Below are positions 44,406 through 53,654 of a stretch of DNA of 64,000 bases, piece by piece (within the stretch, counting starts at the first letter, position 1; every line of letters starts with the position of its first letter). This DNA is from Bdellovibrionales bacterium Ga0074139. Lineage in GTDB: Bacteria > Bdellovibrionota > Bdellovibrionia > Bdellovibrionales > Bdellovibrionaceae. The translations under genes were made by a program, and so were the position numbers. A model generated the notes under the pieces. That model was not told where the DNA came from. It ran no database searches and worked only from the letters and a program-made list of their open reading frames with translations. The stretch is from positions 124,001 to 188,000 of the forward strand of contig LNEB01000003.1 in NCBI GenBank assembly GCA_001464795.1, read 5' to 3'.

Positions 44406-47400
44406 TTAAACCCCGTGCTCCAATTGATGTAGCACTCGATACTACCACCATCATCGATTACAGAAATCGTGTAAGTGGACCTAAATGTGGTGGGACCGTT
44501 AGCAGGATTAAAATAGCGATTCGTGCAACCAGTGAAATCATAGGTTCTTGAGGTCAAATCAGAAATGTACAAAGTATAAGTTCCGCCGCTTGCTAAATTC
44601 GTCAGTGCAATGGTGGGGCTTCCCGGAGCTTTGAGTAATTGCATATTACCTAAAGATAAATCCACTGTGGCACCGGTGGGGATAATATTTGTTGAGGCGA
44701 CCACTGCACCTTGCACCGCTAACCTTGTGTTAGAAGCAGGAGCCCGGCCCACTCCCACGCGGCCTGTTGAATCAATTTGCATTCTCTCAGTGCCTGCCGT
44801 TGAGAGACCTAAAGTACCAACTCCACTACTAAACAATCCTGTGTTTGTATCACCACTAAATGCATAACCTGGGGCACCAGCCGATCCACCAGCTGCAGGA
44901 AGTTCAGTCGCTCCACCACCACCAACAAGATCCACAAAAGCTCCACCGTTTTGTGAGACTTTAAATTTACCTTCAGCAGTACTAAAATAAATTCTTCCTT
45001 GCCCTGCAGGAGATACTGTGGGAGCCGCCATTCCCCGTTGAGTGATCGCACCGTTAATATCTAGAATAGTGTTGGGGCTTGTCGTTCCGATACCGACTCT
45101 GCCTGTGGAAAAATCACCATAAATAAGGGGAGTTCCCGAACCATTATTAATCCATAAAGAATTGTTTAATGTAGTACCTGCAGCAGGGCCTGATTCATAA
45201 CCGATAAACACATTTCCATAACTTCCCGCTGTTGCATTTCGACCTGCACCATGCCCAAGAGCCGCGTTGTTGTTACCTGTTGTTATATTAGAGAGTGCAC
45301 CTCGGCCGATGGCCGTATTTTCAGAACCAGAAATTGAAGAGGACATAGCGGCATCTCCAATTGCTGTATTATCATTACCGTCTACATTCTGAGCCATTAC
45401 ATACATTCCCATAGCCGTATTTGTAGAACCGGTCGTTGTTTGATTAAGCGACTCATGTCCAATGGCCACGTTTCTGATTCCTGTGGTTAAATTTTGCATT
45501 GAAAGAAATCCAATGGCTGTATTTTCTACGCCTGTGGCTAATGCACCCACATTTGGTCCTAAAAATATATTGGATGAAGACGCAACCGCATCAGTTAAAT
45601 CATCAAGCGAAGTCGCTCCACCACCGACAAGATCCGTGTAAGCTCCACCGTTTTGGGAAACTTTAAATTTACCTTCAGCAGTACTAAAATAAATTCTTCC
45701 TTGGCCTGCAGGAGAAACGGCAGGAGCTGCGATACCTCGGTAAGTGGAGGATCCGTTCAAGTCTAAAGCTGACGAAGGTGCTGTCACACCGGCCCCAATA
45801 CCGATGTTACCTGCAAAAAAGTTACTATCAGATGCGCCGTTTTGGTAAATACCCCAACGATTGGTTCCTTGCAGGTCATCAATATAAAGACCTCTGGCAT
45901 CAGTCAACGTACCACCTGTTACAACAACATCAGCGTGATAAGCGTTTGCTGTTGTCGTGGCTCCTGCAGCATTTGTAACTCGACTTCTAGTACCAGATAA
46001 AAGAGTTGCAGAAGTCGCTGAAAAATCAGAGACCACTTCATTTAAGGATCCTACTCCGTTCGCTACACTGCCAGCGTACAAACCCACACGATTTTCTGAA
46101 GCATAAACATTGTTCCAAGTGGAGTTATTGTTTAAAAAAGCTTCATTCAAGATAATGGATAAGGTTCCGGTATTGCTGACTCCGTTAAATAAAGCAGAAT
46201 TTCGAATATTAGCATATTGACCAGTCGATACATCGAAGGGATTTCTATCAACCACAAAGCTTGATAACAATCTGTTAGGAGGAGTGACGCTATTTCCGAA
46301 TGCCACTTGCCCATCGGTTCCAATGGCAATTTTCGTATCACCATTAACTTCCAAATTAAGTCCAAAATTACTATTTGTACCAATAGTCATCGCAGCAGCT
46401 GTGGTGTTACCACCCAATAAAACATCTCCGCTGCCACCGCCGGCACCTACAAGATCCACGTAAGCTCCGCCATTTTGTGAAACTTTAAATTTATTCTCTG
46501 CAGTGCTAAAATAAATTCTTCCTTGGCCTGCAGGAGACACTGAGGGAGCTGCCATTCCACGCATCGTTGCAGCACCACTTAAATCAAGTTTAGAAGAGGG
46601 GTTCACATTTCCGATTCCAAGATTACTCGAGTAAATAATAAAGGCGTCGGCCTGTGTGATAGCAACAGGAGCCGCAGAGTATCCCCACGCAAAGGATCGA
46701 TCAGCTGTAGCTGATAATTGCATGTTAGCTCCACCCGCCAAAGAATGGTCACCAGCTGCAGTATTGGAAGCTCCACCAACTACCGTGGACTCGAGGCCAC
46801 TTGCAATATTATCAATTCCACCAATAACCGAAGCCCTGTTACCACTAGCTGAATTGCCAAGACCACCTGAAACCACAGCGCTATAATTAATTGCACTATT
46901 GCCTGAACCACCACCAACAGTCGCATATTCAAAATTTGCTATATTATAAATTCCACCACCGATGGTGCTATACGTTGCTGATGCTTCATTGGCAGCACCA
47001 CCTGAGATGGTCGAGGCAAAGCCATTTGCCAAAACATCATTTCCAAAGGCAACTGATCTTTCCCCAATATTTATATCATCCCATTCAGTGCCTGAAACTA
47101 TACCAGCACGAATTGCACTTTTTTCTGGAATCCACATCAAGCGTGTTCCAGCACCAGAAGCAGGGGTTACACCCGTATCACCATTAATAAGCAAAGAGCC
47201 ATCATTCGTGATCGTCATTCGTGTAGTGCTGTTAGTTTCGAAATTAAGTCCAAAATTATCATTTGTTCCAATTGTCATTCCACCGGCACCAAAGGAATTT
47301 CCACCTTGTAGAATATCTCCACTACTTCCGCCCGCTCCCACAAGATCAACGTAAGCTCCGCCGTTTTCAGAAATTTTAAATTTATTTTCTGCGGTGCTAA

Positions 47401-50400
47401 AATAAATTCTTCCTTGGCCTGCAGGAGAAACAGCAGGGGCTGCTCGACCACGAAGATTAAAAGCTCCGTCAATATCAAGAGCTTTTGTTAAGCCTGTGGT
47501 CATATCGCCATAAATCAGATTACCAATATTTAATTGAGAATTGCCTGTCGCTGTTGGTGCATCCACATTGTATCCGATAATAATATTCTCACTACCGGAT
47601 GTAAGATTCGTCGCCGCATCTCGACCAATAACTGTATTGTTATTACCGGTGTGACCACCAACCACTCGAAGTGCGCGAGAACCGATGGCTGTGTTACCTC
47701 CACCGCCCCCACTTCCAAATTCTAATGCAAGAGTTCCGATGGCTGTGTTCACGTTACTTGTTAAAGAAAAACCGGCATTGACTCCGACCGCGACATTCTC
47801 CCATTGAGAGTTCACACCTTGTAAAGCGTTGGCACCAATTGCTGTATTGGCATAACCAGTTGTTACATTAAATAGTGCGCCTTCTCCAACAACTGTAGTT
47901 GTTCCATCACCATTAGGACCATGACCCACTCTCATCCCATCAATTAAAATGTCTGTGCCATCTTCTTCAAGAATAGAATTCGCCAGTCCTGTGGCTGAAG
48001 ACCACTTAGGAATAGAATTAGTAGTACCAGTGCCTGATACTCCACCGCTACCCACAAGGTCCACGTAAGCTCCACCGTTTTCAGAAACTCTGAATTTGTT
48101 GGATGTGGAGTCAAAATAAATTCTTCCTTGATCAACAGGAGCATCAGCGGGTGCAGAAGCTAAACCTCTGATTGTTGTAGCTCCTAAAACATCAAGCGCT
48201 GTGTTCGGATCTATGACTCCAATACCTACACCACTTGACATGATTCGCATTCTTTCTTGCGATTGACCATTGCCATTTCCACCAGAAGATAAAAGTAAGG
48301 GACCATTGCGGGCTCCAATATTCAATCCCAATGTGGAATTGGTATTAACAACTTCTGCGGGTCTAAAATCTAAAGGCATTTCATCTCTGATTTCGACTCT
48401 TTCGCCAGCTGAGGTTCCAAAACTTGCGATGACATCGCCGTTACCAAGATTACTTGTTAATTGAACATCTAATTTTGCATTGGGAGCTGTCGTCCCGATA
48501 CCCACATTTCCAGTGGCACCGATTCTCATGCTCTCGCTTCCGTTATTAGAAAAGCCAATCACGTTGATTGCAGGTGAGAAAAGACCAGTGCTGCTACTAG
48601 AATTTGCAGACAATTCGTAAGCAGGTGAAGCGGCTGATCCCGCAAAAACTCGTTGTGGTCGGTAGTAATCAAAAGTTCCGTTTGTGAATTGAGCCGCATC
48701 GGATCCGCCTAAAGAAATTAAAAATCCATCGGGATCAATACGGTAAAATCCTGTATCGGGATCATTAGTAAAGGAAATCGAAGGTGATGAAGCTGAACCA
48801 TCGTCAGCTAAAAATGTACCACTACTGCCACCCGCACCCACAAGATCAACAAAGGCTCCGCCATTTTCGGAAACTCTAAATTTATTAGACGTAGAATCAA
48901 AATAAATTTTACCTGAATCCACAGCTGACAAAGATGGAGCAGCCGCAATTCCACGAATGTTCACATCTCCGTTGACATCAAAAGTTGAGAGAGCCGTAGC
49001 ATCAGGGGAATTAATAGAAACTCGGTCAGCTGCAAAATTACCGTAAATCAATGGAGAGCCTGGTCCATTATTAATCCATAAAGTATTACTTAAAACAGTG
49101 TTAGAAGAAGGACCTGATTGTACGCCAAGAAAAATATTACTTGAGCTAGCACCTGTGGCAGTGGCTCCTGCATTCATACCAATCGCAGTGTTGCTAGAGC
49201 CAGTTGTTGTAAGAACCAAAGCTGAACGCCCCACAGCTGTGTTCTGACTTGTGCTTGTAGCTGAAAGCAGAGCCCCATCACCCAAAGCCGTGTTGAAGCT
49301 TCCTGTGGTAAGAGAAGCTGTCGAGTAGGCACCAATTGATGTATTATAGTCGCCAACACTCAGGTTTTGTAAAGACACTCGACCAAAAGCTGTGTTGCCA
49401 GTGCCGTTTGTTAAGTCTAGTAGGGACTGAATTCCCACACCTGTATTATTTCCATTAGTCGCCAGAGCACCAGTTCCAGCACCCAAGAAAAAATTATTTA
49501 ATACCGTATCCACTTCTGCATCACTGAGTCCATCTATGTTAGTGGCTCCACTACCGCCACCTACAAGATCCACATAGGCTCCGCCGTTTTCGGAAATTTT
49601 AAATTTTCCATCTGCGGTACTAAAATAAATTCGACCTTGGCCTGCAGGAGATACTGCTTGCACGCCCAAGCCTCGCTGAGTAATGACACCATTAATATCG
49701 AGTGCCGTATTGGGATTCATGACACCGATTCCAACATTGCCTGCAAAGTAGTTTCTATCCGAGGCACCCACTTGATAAACACCCCAAGAATTCGTTCCTG
49801 CAAGATCCTCAATAAAAAGACCATAGGCATTAGTAATTGAGCCCGTAGACGTATTAACAACATTTGTATAGGTTCCGATCGCAGTATCGATGGTAGAAGC
49901 CGTATTCATATTGCTGATCACATTTCGAGTACCGATTGCATTTGTGATAGCTCCGTTACCATTTATACCTCTGACGTAGTTGTCAGTGCCAACAGCTTCA
50001 GCGAGGTTTCCAGTTGAACCGTGAGATATTTGATTATAAACACCAATAATATTATTCTTGTTGCCACTTCCATCAGTTGCAATATCATTAAATATGTTTG
50101 TGAGAGTACCTGTATTGTTAGTTCCAGCGTTGTAGAATGCATCATTTCTAAAGTTAGTGAAATCGCCGGTCTCTGAGAATGGATTTGTTGACAGTTGGAG
50201 TTTTGCATTAGGCGAAGTCGTCCCAATACCCACATTTCCAGTATTATCAATTGTCATTCTAGGTTGATTATCGGTCTCAAATGTTAATGAAAAATTATCA
50301 TTCGTTCCCAAAGTTGCAGCACCTGGAAAAGTATTTCCGTTATTCACAAAACCTGAGCCAGCGCCAGTTTCATCGGTCCCGCAACCGGCAATGCCCGCTC

Positions 50401-51874
50401 CATCAAATTTAATAACCTGATTCAGTCCGCAGTTCAGTGATGTCAGTGCAGTGCCTGTGGCATCAGCCACGATCACATCGCCTGCACCTAAGGCAGCTCC
50501 ACCCACTTGCGGAATTCTTCCAATCCCTAATCCCACATCCACAGCTAAAGTCGCCACTCCTGTGGTGGCACCGCCCGTGAGTCCTGTCCCTGCTGCAACT
50601 TCAGTGATGTCACCTGCACCACCACCAGCGGACCAAGATAATACTCCAGCGCCATCAGTTGTTAGCACTTCACCAGGGGCTCCGTCATTAACAGGTAAAG
50701 TTAAAGCGTAATTGGCAATAATATCAGTTGGAGTTCTGATGGTAATCGTGTTCGTGTCGTTATCATTTAAAACTAAATTTCTTCCAGAAAAATTAGTCGC
50801 AGCCACCGAATTAATATTTGTTATATTTTGATTTCCCATGTTGATAGCACCTGTCATGGTGCCGCCAGCCAATGGAAGTTTTGATGAATCATTGACCGCC
50901 GTGTTCACAACACCAGTCACACGACCTTTAGTATCAGTTGTGATCACAGGAATTTGCGTAGCTGACCCGTAAGTTCCCGCAGTTCCCACATCACCTAATG
51001 AAATCACACCGGCTGCTAATCTTAAACCGCTGGTCGCTTCATCCGTTAATCCTTGCACCACACCTTTTGCTGCATAGCTTGCATCACCAACAGCAGAACC
51101 TGTGGCATCAGTTGATGGAACCCAGTTCGAGCCATCATACTTTAAGACTTGGTTAACTGTAGGAGCTGTTGCCACCACATTAACGCCTCTGATTCGTGAA
51201 ACCACAGTCGCTGTTGATGGTCCTGTTACATCGCCCAAGAAATTATCTGAAGGTCGTAAGTAAGTTGTGGCCGTGCCGTTTACTAAACCAAGCAGAGTAT
51301 CCACTTGCACGTTTGATAAAATAGTTTGTGATGGGTAGCTGGCTATTTTTAAAAACTCATTCGCTGATCTTGAACCAAGTGTTTCCGAATCCACCGATTT
51401 GTAAGCCAGTGGCACATAGTTAATGGGCGTAGACGGAATCTCTTCCCATGATCCACCACCAGCTGTGGGACGAAATGCCATCTCCATTAACCGGCCGTGA
51501 AGACTGACTGAATTATAAGTTCCGCAATCAAGGCCTGTGTAAGAAGGGCCATTGGCAAAAACCTCTGGCAACTGAAAAGGAGCAGAGGTGACTGAATTGG
51601 GAACTGAAGTTTGAATTCTTGCTGGTGGTACAAGTGATGAATCACCTACTGTGATCGTAAACACACCGTTAGATGCACTCATGTCTTTAATTTGAGTTTC
51701 TTCCCAAAGTAAACAATTTCCTGTTGGTGATTTAATACGGATACGAAACTCGGCTGCGGCTGAAACAAGAGGATTGTTTGAAGAATCAACGATTTTTCCG
51801 TGCACAGTGATGCCTGAGCTCGCTTGAGCTTGTATAGCAAAAGACAATATTAAAAATAGAAGAGTGATTTTCAC
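44402..51874 (-). CDS. Mosaic trimeric fibre protein B (adhesin-like), largest
   Basis: 2490 aa from a GTG at 51874; the longer ORF upstream to 51979 would include the promoter and is rejected. After the signal peptide (VKITLLFLILSFAIQAQA), an N-terminal domain (GITVHGKIVDS onward) is shared with fibre C, then the block common to all three fibres. Seven QGRIYF-KFxxSxNGGAYVDLVG-type cassettes are spread along the shaft, each followed by different adhesin-like domains with NTAIG repeats, many DSN/NTGxVGIGTTxP segments and short GSGD linkers. The C-terminal about 100 residues form a tip (GGTYTLYISDLT, FNPANGPTTF) related to the other fibres' tips. Size, glycine-rich linkers and repeats indicate a long trimeric fibre. 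Confidence 0.8.
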   Translation of the reverse strand: MKITLLFLILSFAIQAQASSGITVHGKIVDSSNNPLVSAAAEFRIRIKSPTGNCLLWEETQIKDMSASNGVFTITVGDSSLVPPARIQTSVPNSVTSAPFQLPEVFANGPSYTGLDCGTYNSVSLHGRLMEMAFRPTAGGGSWEEIPSTPINYVPLAYKSVDSETLGSRSANEFLKIASYPSQTILSNVQVDTLLGLVNGTATTYLRPSDNFLGDVTGPSTATVVSRIRGVNVVATAPTVNQVLKYDGSNWVPSTDATGSAVGDASYAAKGVVQGLTDEATSGLRLAAGVISLGDVGTAGTYGSATQIPVITTDTKGRVTGVVNTAVNDSSKLPLAGGTMTGAINMGNQNITNINSVAATNFSGRNLVLNDNDTNTITIRTPTDIIANYALTLPVNDGAPGEVLTTDGAGVLSWSAGGGAGDITEVAAGTGLTGGATTGVATLAVDVGLGIGRIPQVGGAALGAGDVIVADATGTALTSLNCGLNQVIKFDGAGIAGCGTDETGAGSGFVNNGNTFPGAATLGTNDNFSLTFETDNQPRMTIDNTGNVGIGTTSPNAKLQLSTNPFSETGDFTNFRNDAFYNAGTNNTGTLTNIFNDIATDGSGNKNNIIGVYNQISHGSTGNLAEAVGTDNYVRGINGNGAITNAIGTRNVISNMNTASTIDTAIGTYTNVVNTSTGSITNAYGLFIEDLAGTNSWGVYQVGASDRNYFAGNVGIGVMNPNTALDINGVITQRGLGVQAVSPAGQGRIYFSTADGKFKISENGGAYVDLVGGGSGATNIDGLSDAEVDTVLNNFFLGAGTGALATNGNNTGVGIQSLLDLTNGTGNTAFGRVSLQNLSVGDYNTSIGAYSTASLTTGSFNTALGDGALLSATSTSQNTAVGRSALVLTTTGSSNTAIGMNAGATATGASSSNIFLGVQSGPSSNTVLSNTLWINNGPGSPLIYGNFAADRVSINSPDATALSTFDVNGDVNIRGIAAAPSLSAVDSGKIYFDSTSNKFRVSENGGAFVDLVGAGGSSGTFLADDGSASSPSISFTNDPDTGFYRIDPDGFLISLGGSDAAQFTNGTFDYYRPQRVFAGSAASPAYELSANSSSSTGLFSPAINVIGFSNNGSESMRIGATGNVGIGTTAPNAKLDVQLTSNLGNGDVIASFGTSAGERVEIRDEMPLDFRPAEVVNTNSTLGLNIGARNGPLLLSSGGNGNGQSQERMRIMSSGVGIGVIDPNTALDVLGATTIRGLASAPADAPVDQGRIYFDSTSNKFRVSENGGAYVDLVGSGGVSGTGTTNSIPKWSSATGLANSILEEDGTDILIDGMRVGHGPNGDGTTTVVGEGALFNVTTGYANTAIGANALQGVNSQWENVAVGVNAGFSLTSNVNTAIGTLALEFGSGGGGGNTAIGSRALRVVGGHTGNNNTVIGRDAATNLTSGSENIIIGYNVDAPTATGNSQLNIGNLIYGDMTTGLTKALDIDGAFNLRGRAAPAVSPAGQGRIYFSTAENKFKISENGGAYVDLVGAGGSSGDILQGGNSFGAGGMTIGTNDNFGLNFETNSTTRMTITNDGSLLINGDTGVTPASGAGTRLMWIPEKSAIRAGIVSGTEWDDINIGERSVAFGNDVLANGFASTISGGAANEASATYSTIGGGIYNIANFEYATVGGGSGNSAINYSAVVSGGLGNSASGNRASVIGGIDNIASGLESTVVGGASNTAAGDHSLAGGANMQLSATADRSFAWGYSAAPVAITQADAFIIYSSNLGIGNVNPSSKLDLSGAATMRGMAAPSVSPAGQGRIYFSTAENKFKVSQNGGAYVDLVGAGGGSGDVLLGGNTTAAAMTIGTNSNFGLNLEVNGDTKIAIGTDGQVAFGNSVTPPNRLLSSFVVDRNPFDVSTGQYANIRNSALFNGVSNTGTLSIILNEAFLNNNSTWNNVYASENRVGLYAGSVANGVGSLNEVVSDFSATSATLLSGTRSRVTNAAGATTTANAYHADVVVTGGTLTDARGLYIDDLQGTNRWGIYQNGASDSNFFAGNIGIGAGVTAPSSALDLNGSSTYRGIAAPAVSPAGQGRIYFSTAEGKFKVSQNGGAYTDLVGGGATSLDDLTDAVASSSNIFLGPNVGALATGVENTAIGFLSMQNLTTGIRNVAIGHESLNQTTTGSTNTAMGMYVMAQNVDGNDNTAIGDAAMSSSISGSENTAIGRGALSNITTGNNNAALGHGAGRNATAGSYGNVFIGYESGPAAGTTLNNSLWINNGSGTPLIYGDFSTGRVGIGTTSPNTILDINGAITQRGMAAPTVSPAGQGRIYFSTAEGKFKVSQNGGAFVDLVGGGGATELPAAGGSAGAPGYAFSGDTNTGLFSSGVGTLGLSTAGTERMQIDSTGRVGVGRAPASNTRLAVQGAVVASTNIIPTGATVDLSLGNMQLLKAPGSPTIALTNLASGGTYTLYISDLTSRTYDFTGCTNRYFNPANGPTTFRSTYTISVIDDGGSIECYINWSTGFN
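44931..49645 (-). repeat. Seven recurring cassette copies in fibre B
   Basis: Seven copies of a roughly 85-base block coding for QGRIYF...KF..S.NGGAYVDLVG, at about 44931-45005, 45627-45710, 46446-46530, 47336-47420, 48053-48130, 48838-48915 and 49560-49645. The domains between the copies differ. Coordinates approximate. Confidence 0.7.
50390..51360 (-). repeat. Shared fibre block, copy in fibre B
   Basis: Same block as 38100-38870 and 61310-62310. The extra 5' part (DNA 50390-50600) is shared with fibre C only. See the finding on mosaic blocks. Confidence 0.7.
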
Positions 51875-51882
51875 TAGATAAC

Positions 51883-51908
51883 TTATCGGTTGGTCTTCAT
51901 TTTCTCTA
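51883..51908 (-). promoter_or_regulatory. FliA-like promoter of fibre B
   Basis: Minus-strand -10 element ACCGATAA (complement of 51883-51890) with TAGA 16 bases before its CGAT core (51905-51908). Eight bases separate it from the GTG at 51874. Confidence 0.6.
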
Positions 51909-52014
51909 AAATGTCTAAACACTTGATTGTTGGTCTGGTTGTTTTGTTTTGAGTCGTGGTTTGTAAACAAAATTAACAAAAAAATGAAATATTATGTTTC
52001 ACTACGGATAGCCT

Positions 52015-52043
52015 TTGACCGTGCTTCGAATATGGCGTACAAT
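52015..52043 (+). promoter_or_regulatory. Housekeeping-type promoter of the AAA ATPase gene
   Basis: -35 TTGACC (52015-52020), 17-base spacer and -10 TACAAT (52038-52043). The ATG at 52052 follows after 8 bases, so the transcript would be leaderless or carry a 1-3 base leader. Confidence 0.65.
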
Positions 52044-52051
52044 TTCGAGGT

Positions 52052-53218
52052 ATGGTTAACCGATTCCAAAAACTTAGCAATTCTGATGACTTATTTCTAT
52101 TTGGTGCCCGTGGGACTGGTAAAAGTACTCTGATTCGGACTCTATTTTCTAACTCGAAAGTCCTGTGGATTGATCTACTCAGCGAGGAAGATGAGGAACG
52201 ATTTGGTCGGCACCCTGATGAGCTCTCAAAGCACCTTCGTAGTTCACAATATCAATATGTTGTCATAGACGAGATTCAAAAATTCCCAAAACTTTTGGAT
52301 ATTGTCCATTCAGAAATTGAACGCAAATCCACTGACCGTCCTTTTTTTATTTTGACTGGATCGAGCGCTAGAAAACTTAAAAAAAGTGGTGCCAATCTTT
52401 TAGGTGGAAGAGCCTTTACCTATTTTTTATTTCCATTTACTCATTTCGAGTTAGGTTCGCTTTTTCATCTTCAATCAGCATTGGAGTACGGTACGTTACC
52501 ATTGGTTTGGGCACGGCCTGAAAACGAAAAAAAAGAAGAGTTTCTTCGCGGATATGTTAGAAATTATCTTAAAGAAGAGATTTTGGCCGAGCAGATTCTG
52601 CGACAAATAGAGCCCTTTAAAGATTTTTTAGAAGTTGCGGCTCAAATGAATGCTGAAATTATTAATTACTCAAAAATGGCCCGTGATGTAGGAGTTTCTG
52701 ATCAAACAATTAAAAGTTTTTTTTCTATACTAGAGGATACTTTGATTGGCTATTCGCTACCTTCTTTTCATCGATCCGTACGCAAACGCCAGCGCGAAGC
52801 TCCAAAGTTTTATTTTTTTGATACGGGTGTACGAAGAGCATTAGCAAGAAATCTTAAAGTTCCTCTTAGCCCCAAAACAAGTGAGTACGGTAAAGCCTTT
52901 GAGCATTTTATTATTTTGGAAATTTTCAGAGCCTGCGAATATGCAAAAAATGATTTCAAACTGAGTTACCTAAGAACTAAAGATGATGCTGAAATTGATC
53001 TCATTATTGAAAGGCCTGGGCGACCCGATCTTCTACTAGAGATTAAGTCCGCCAATTATATAAGTGAAGATGAGACACGGATATTAAATAAGTTTTTTTT
53101 GGATTGGGGATTACCTTGTGAAGCTCAAGTTTGGTCGCTTGATCCACTGTCAAAAAAAATACAAAATGTTGACTGTTTACATTGGCAAGAGGGCATCCGC
53201 CGAATTTTTAAGCCATGA
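52052..53218 (+). CDS. AAA ATPase with DUF4143
   Basis: 388 aa. Walker A is FGARGTGKS (about 21-29), Walker B VVIDEIQ, with sensor-like TGSS further on. A C-terminal DUF4143 domain follows, with FDTGVRRALA and a PD-(D/E)XK-like core (SYLRTKDDAEIDLIIE). Proteins of this type occur scattered in many genomes, often as recently acquired genes; their function is not settled. The gene lies on the opposite strand between two fibre operons and carries its own housekeeping-type promoter. It converges on the small hypothetical gene with 6 bases between them. Confidence 0.85.
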   Translation: MVNRFQKLSNSDDLFLFGARGTGKSTLIRTLFSNSKVLWIDLLSEEDEERFGRHPDELSKHLRSSQYQYVVIDEIQKFPKLLDIVHSEIERKSTDRPFFILTGSSARKLKKSGANLLGGRAFTYFLFPFTHFELGSLFHLQSALEYGTLPLVWARPENEKKEEFLRGYVRNYLKEEILAEQILRQIEPFKDFLEVAAQMNAEIINYSKMARDVGVSDQTIKSFFSILEDTLIGYSLPSFHRSVRKRQREAPKFYFFDTGVRRALARNLKVPLSPKTSEYGKAFEHFIILEIFRACEYAKNDFKLSYLRTKDDAEIDLIIERPGRPDLLLEIKSANYISEDETRILNKFFLDWGLPCEAQVWSLDPLSKKIQNVDCLHWQEGIRRIFKP

Positions 53219-53224
53219 AAATGA

Positions 53225-53650
53225 CTAAAAATCGGAGGCCTGAAGCCGGTCCCTTCCCCATTGCTCAGAACTTGGAGATGCCAGTTGTGAAGACAGGGAC
53301 TGGTAAGCTTTGGTTAAGCACGTTTGATCCAAAATCACCCCTAGTGGCTGCGGATCCATTTGAAAATTGTAAAGTGCACCTGCTTGATCCACTGAAAAAA
53401 TAAGAAAAGTATCACCGATGATGGCTTCAGAATTTAAAGCTATACATTTAACAGCTTCCAAATGAATGCTTTTTAAAAGGGAATTATCTATTTTCAAAGT
53501 CCAAAGATCAATTCGGCGGCTGTCACCCCGTTCAATTTTTTCTTGTAGAGTTTGTACCGATAAGGGCCTTACCGATTTTTGGGTATTTTTAAAAATGAAA
53601 AATAAAACAATACTTAATACCGTTATTGAAATAAAAATCCATTTTTTCAT
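53225..53650 (-). CDS. Small membrane-anchored protein in the fibre C operon, unknown
   Basis: 141 aa with one N-terminal membrane helix (about 3-19) and a small soluble domain. No family is recognised. It starts 4 bases after the 14-repeat propeller stop, so it is the last gene of the fibre C - propeller operon, and it could take part in placing that pair at the membrane. This role is inference only. Confidence 0.55.
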   Translation of the reverse strand: MKKWIFISITVLSIVLFFIFKNTQKSVRPLSVQTLQEKIERGDSRRIDLWTLKIDNSLLKSIHLEAVKCIALNSEAIIGDTFLIFSVDQAGALYNFQMDPQPLGVILDQTCLTKAYQSLSSQLASPSSEQWGRDRLQASDF

Positions 53651-53654
53651 AATT

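Noticed and set aside
51874-51979. Longer N-terminus of fibre B from a TTG at 51979
   Set aside because: It would put the promoter element inside the gene and spoil the signal peptide; fibre C fixes the start at the equivalent GTG.
53215-53403. Small plus-strand frame after the AAA ATPase
   Set aside because: It overlaps most of the minus-strand gene at 53225-53650, which has a membrane helix and fits the operon, and has no recognisable features.
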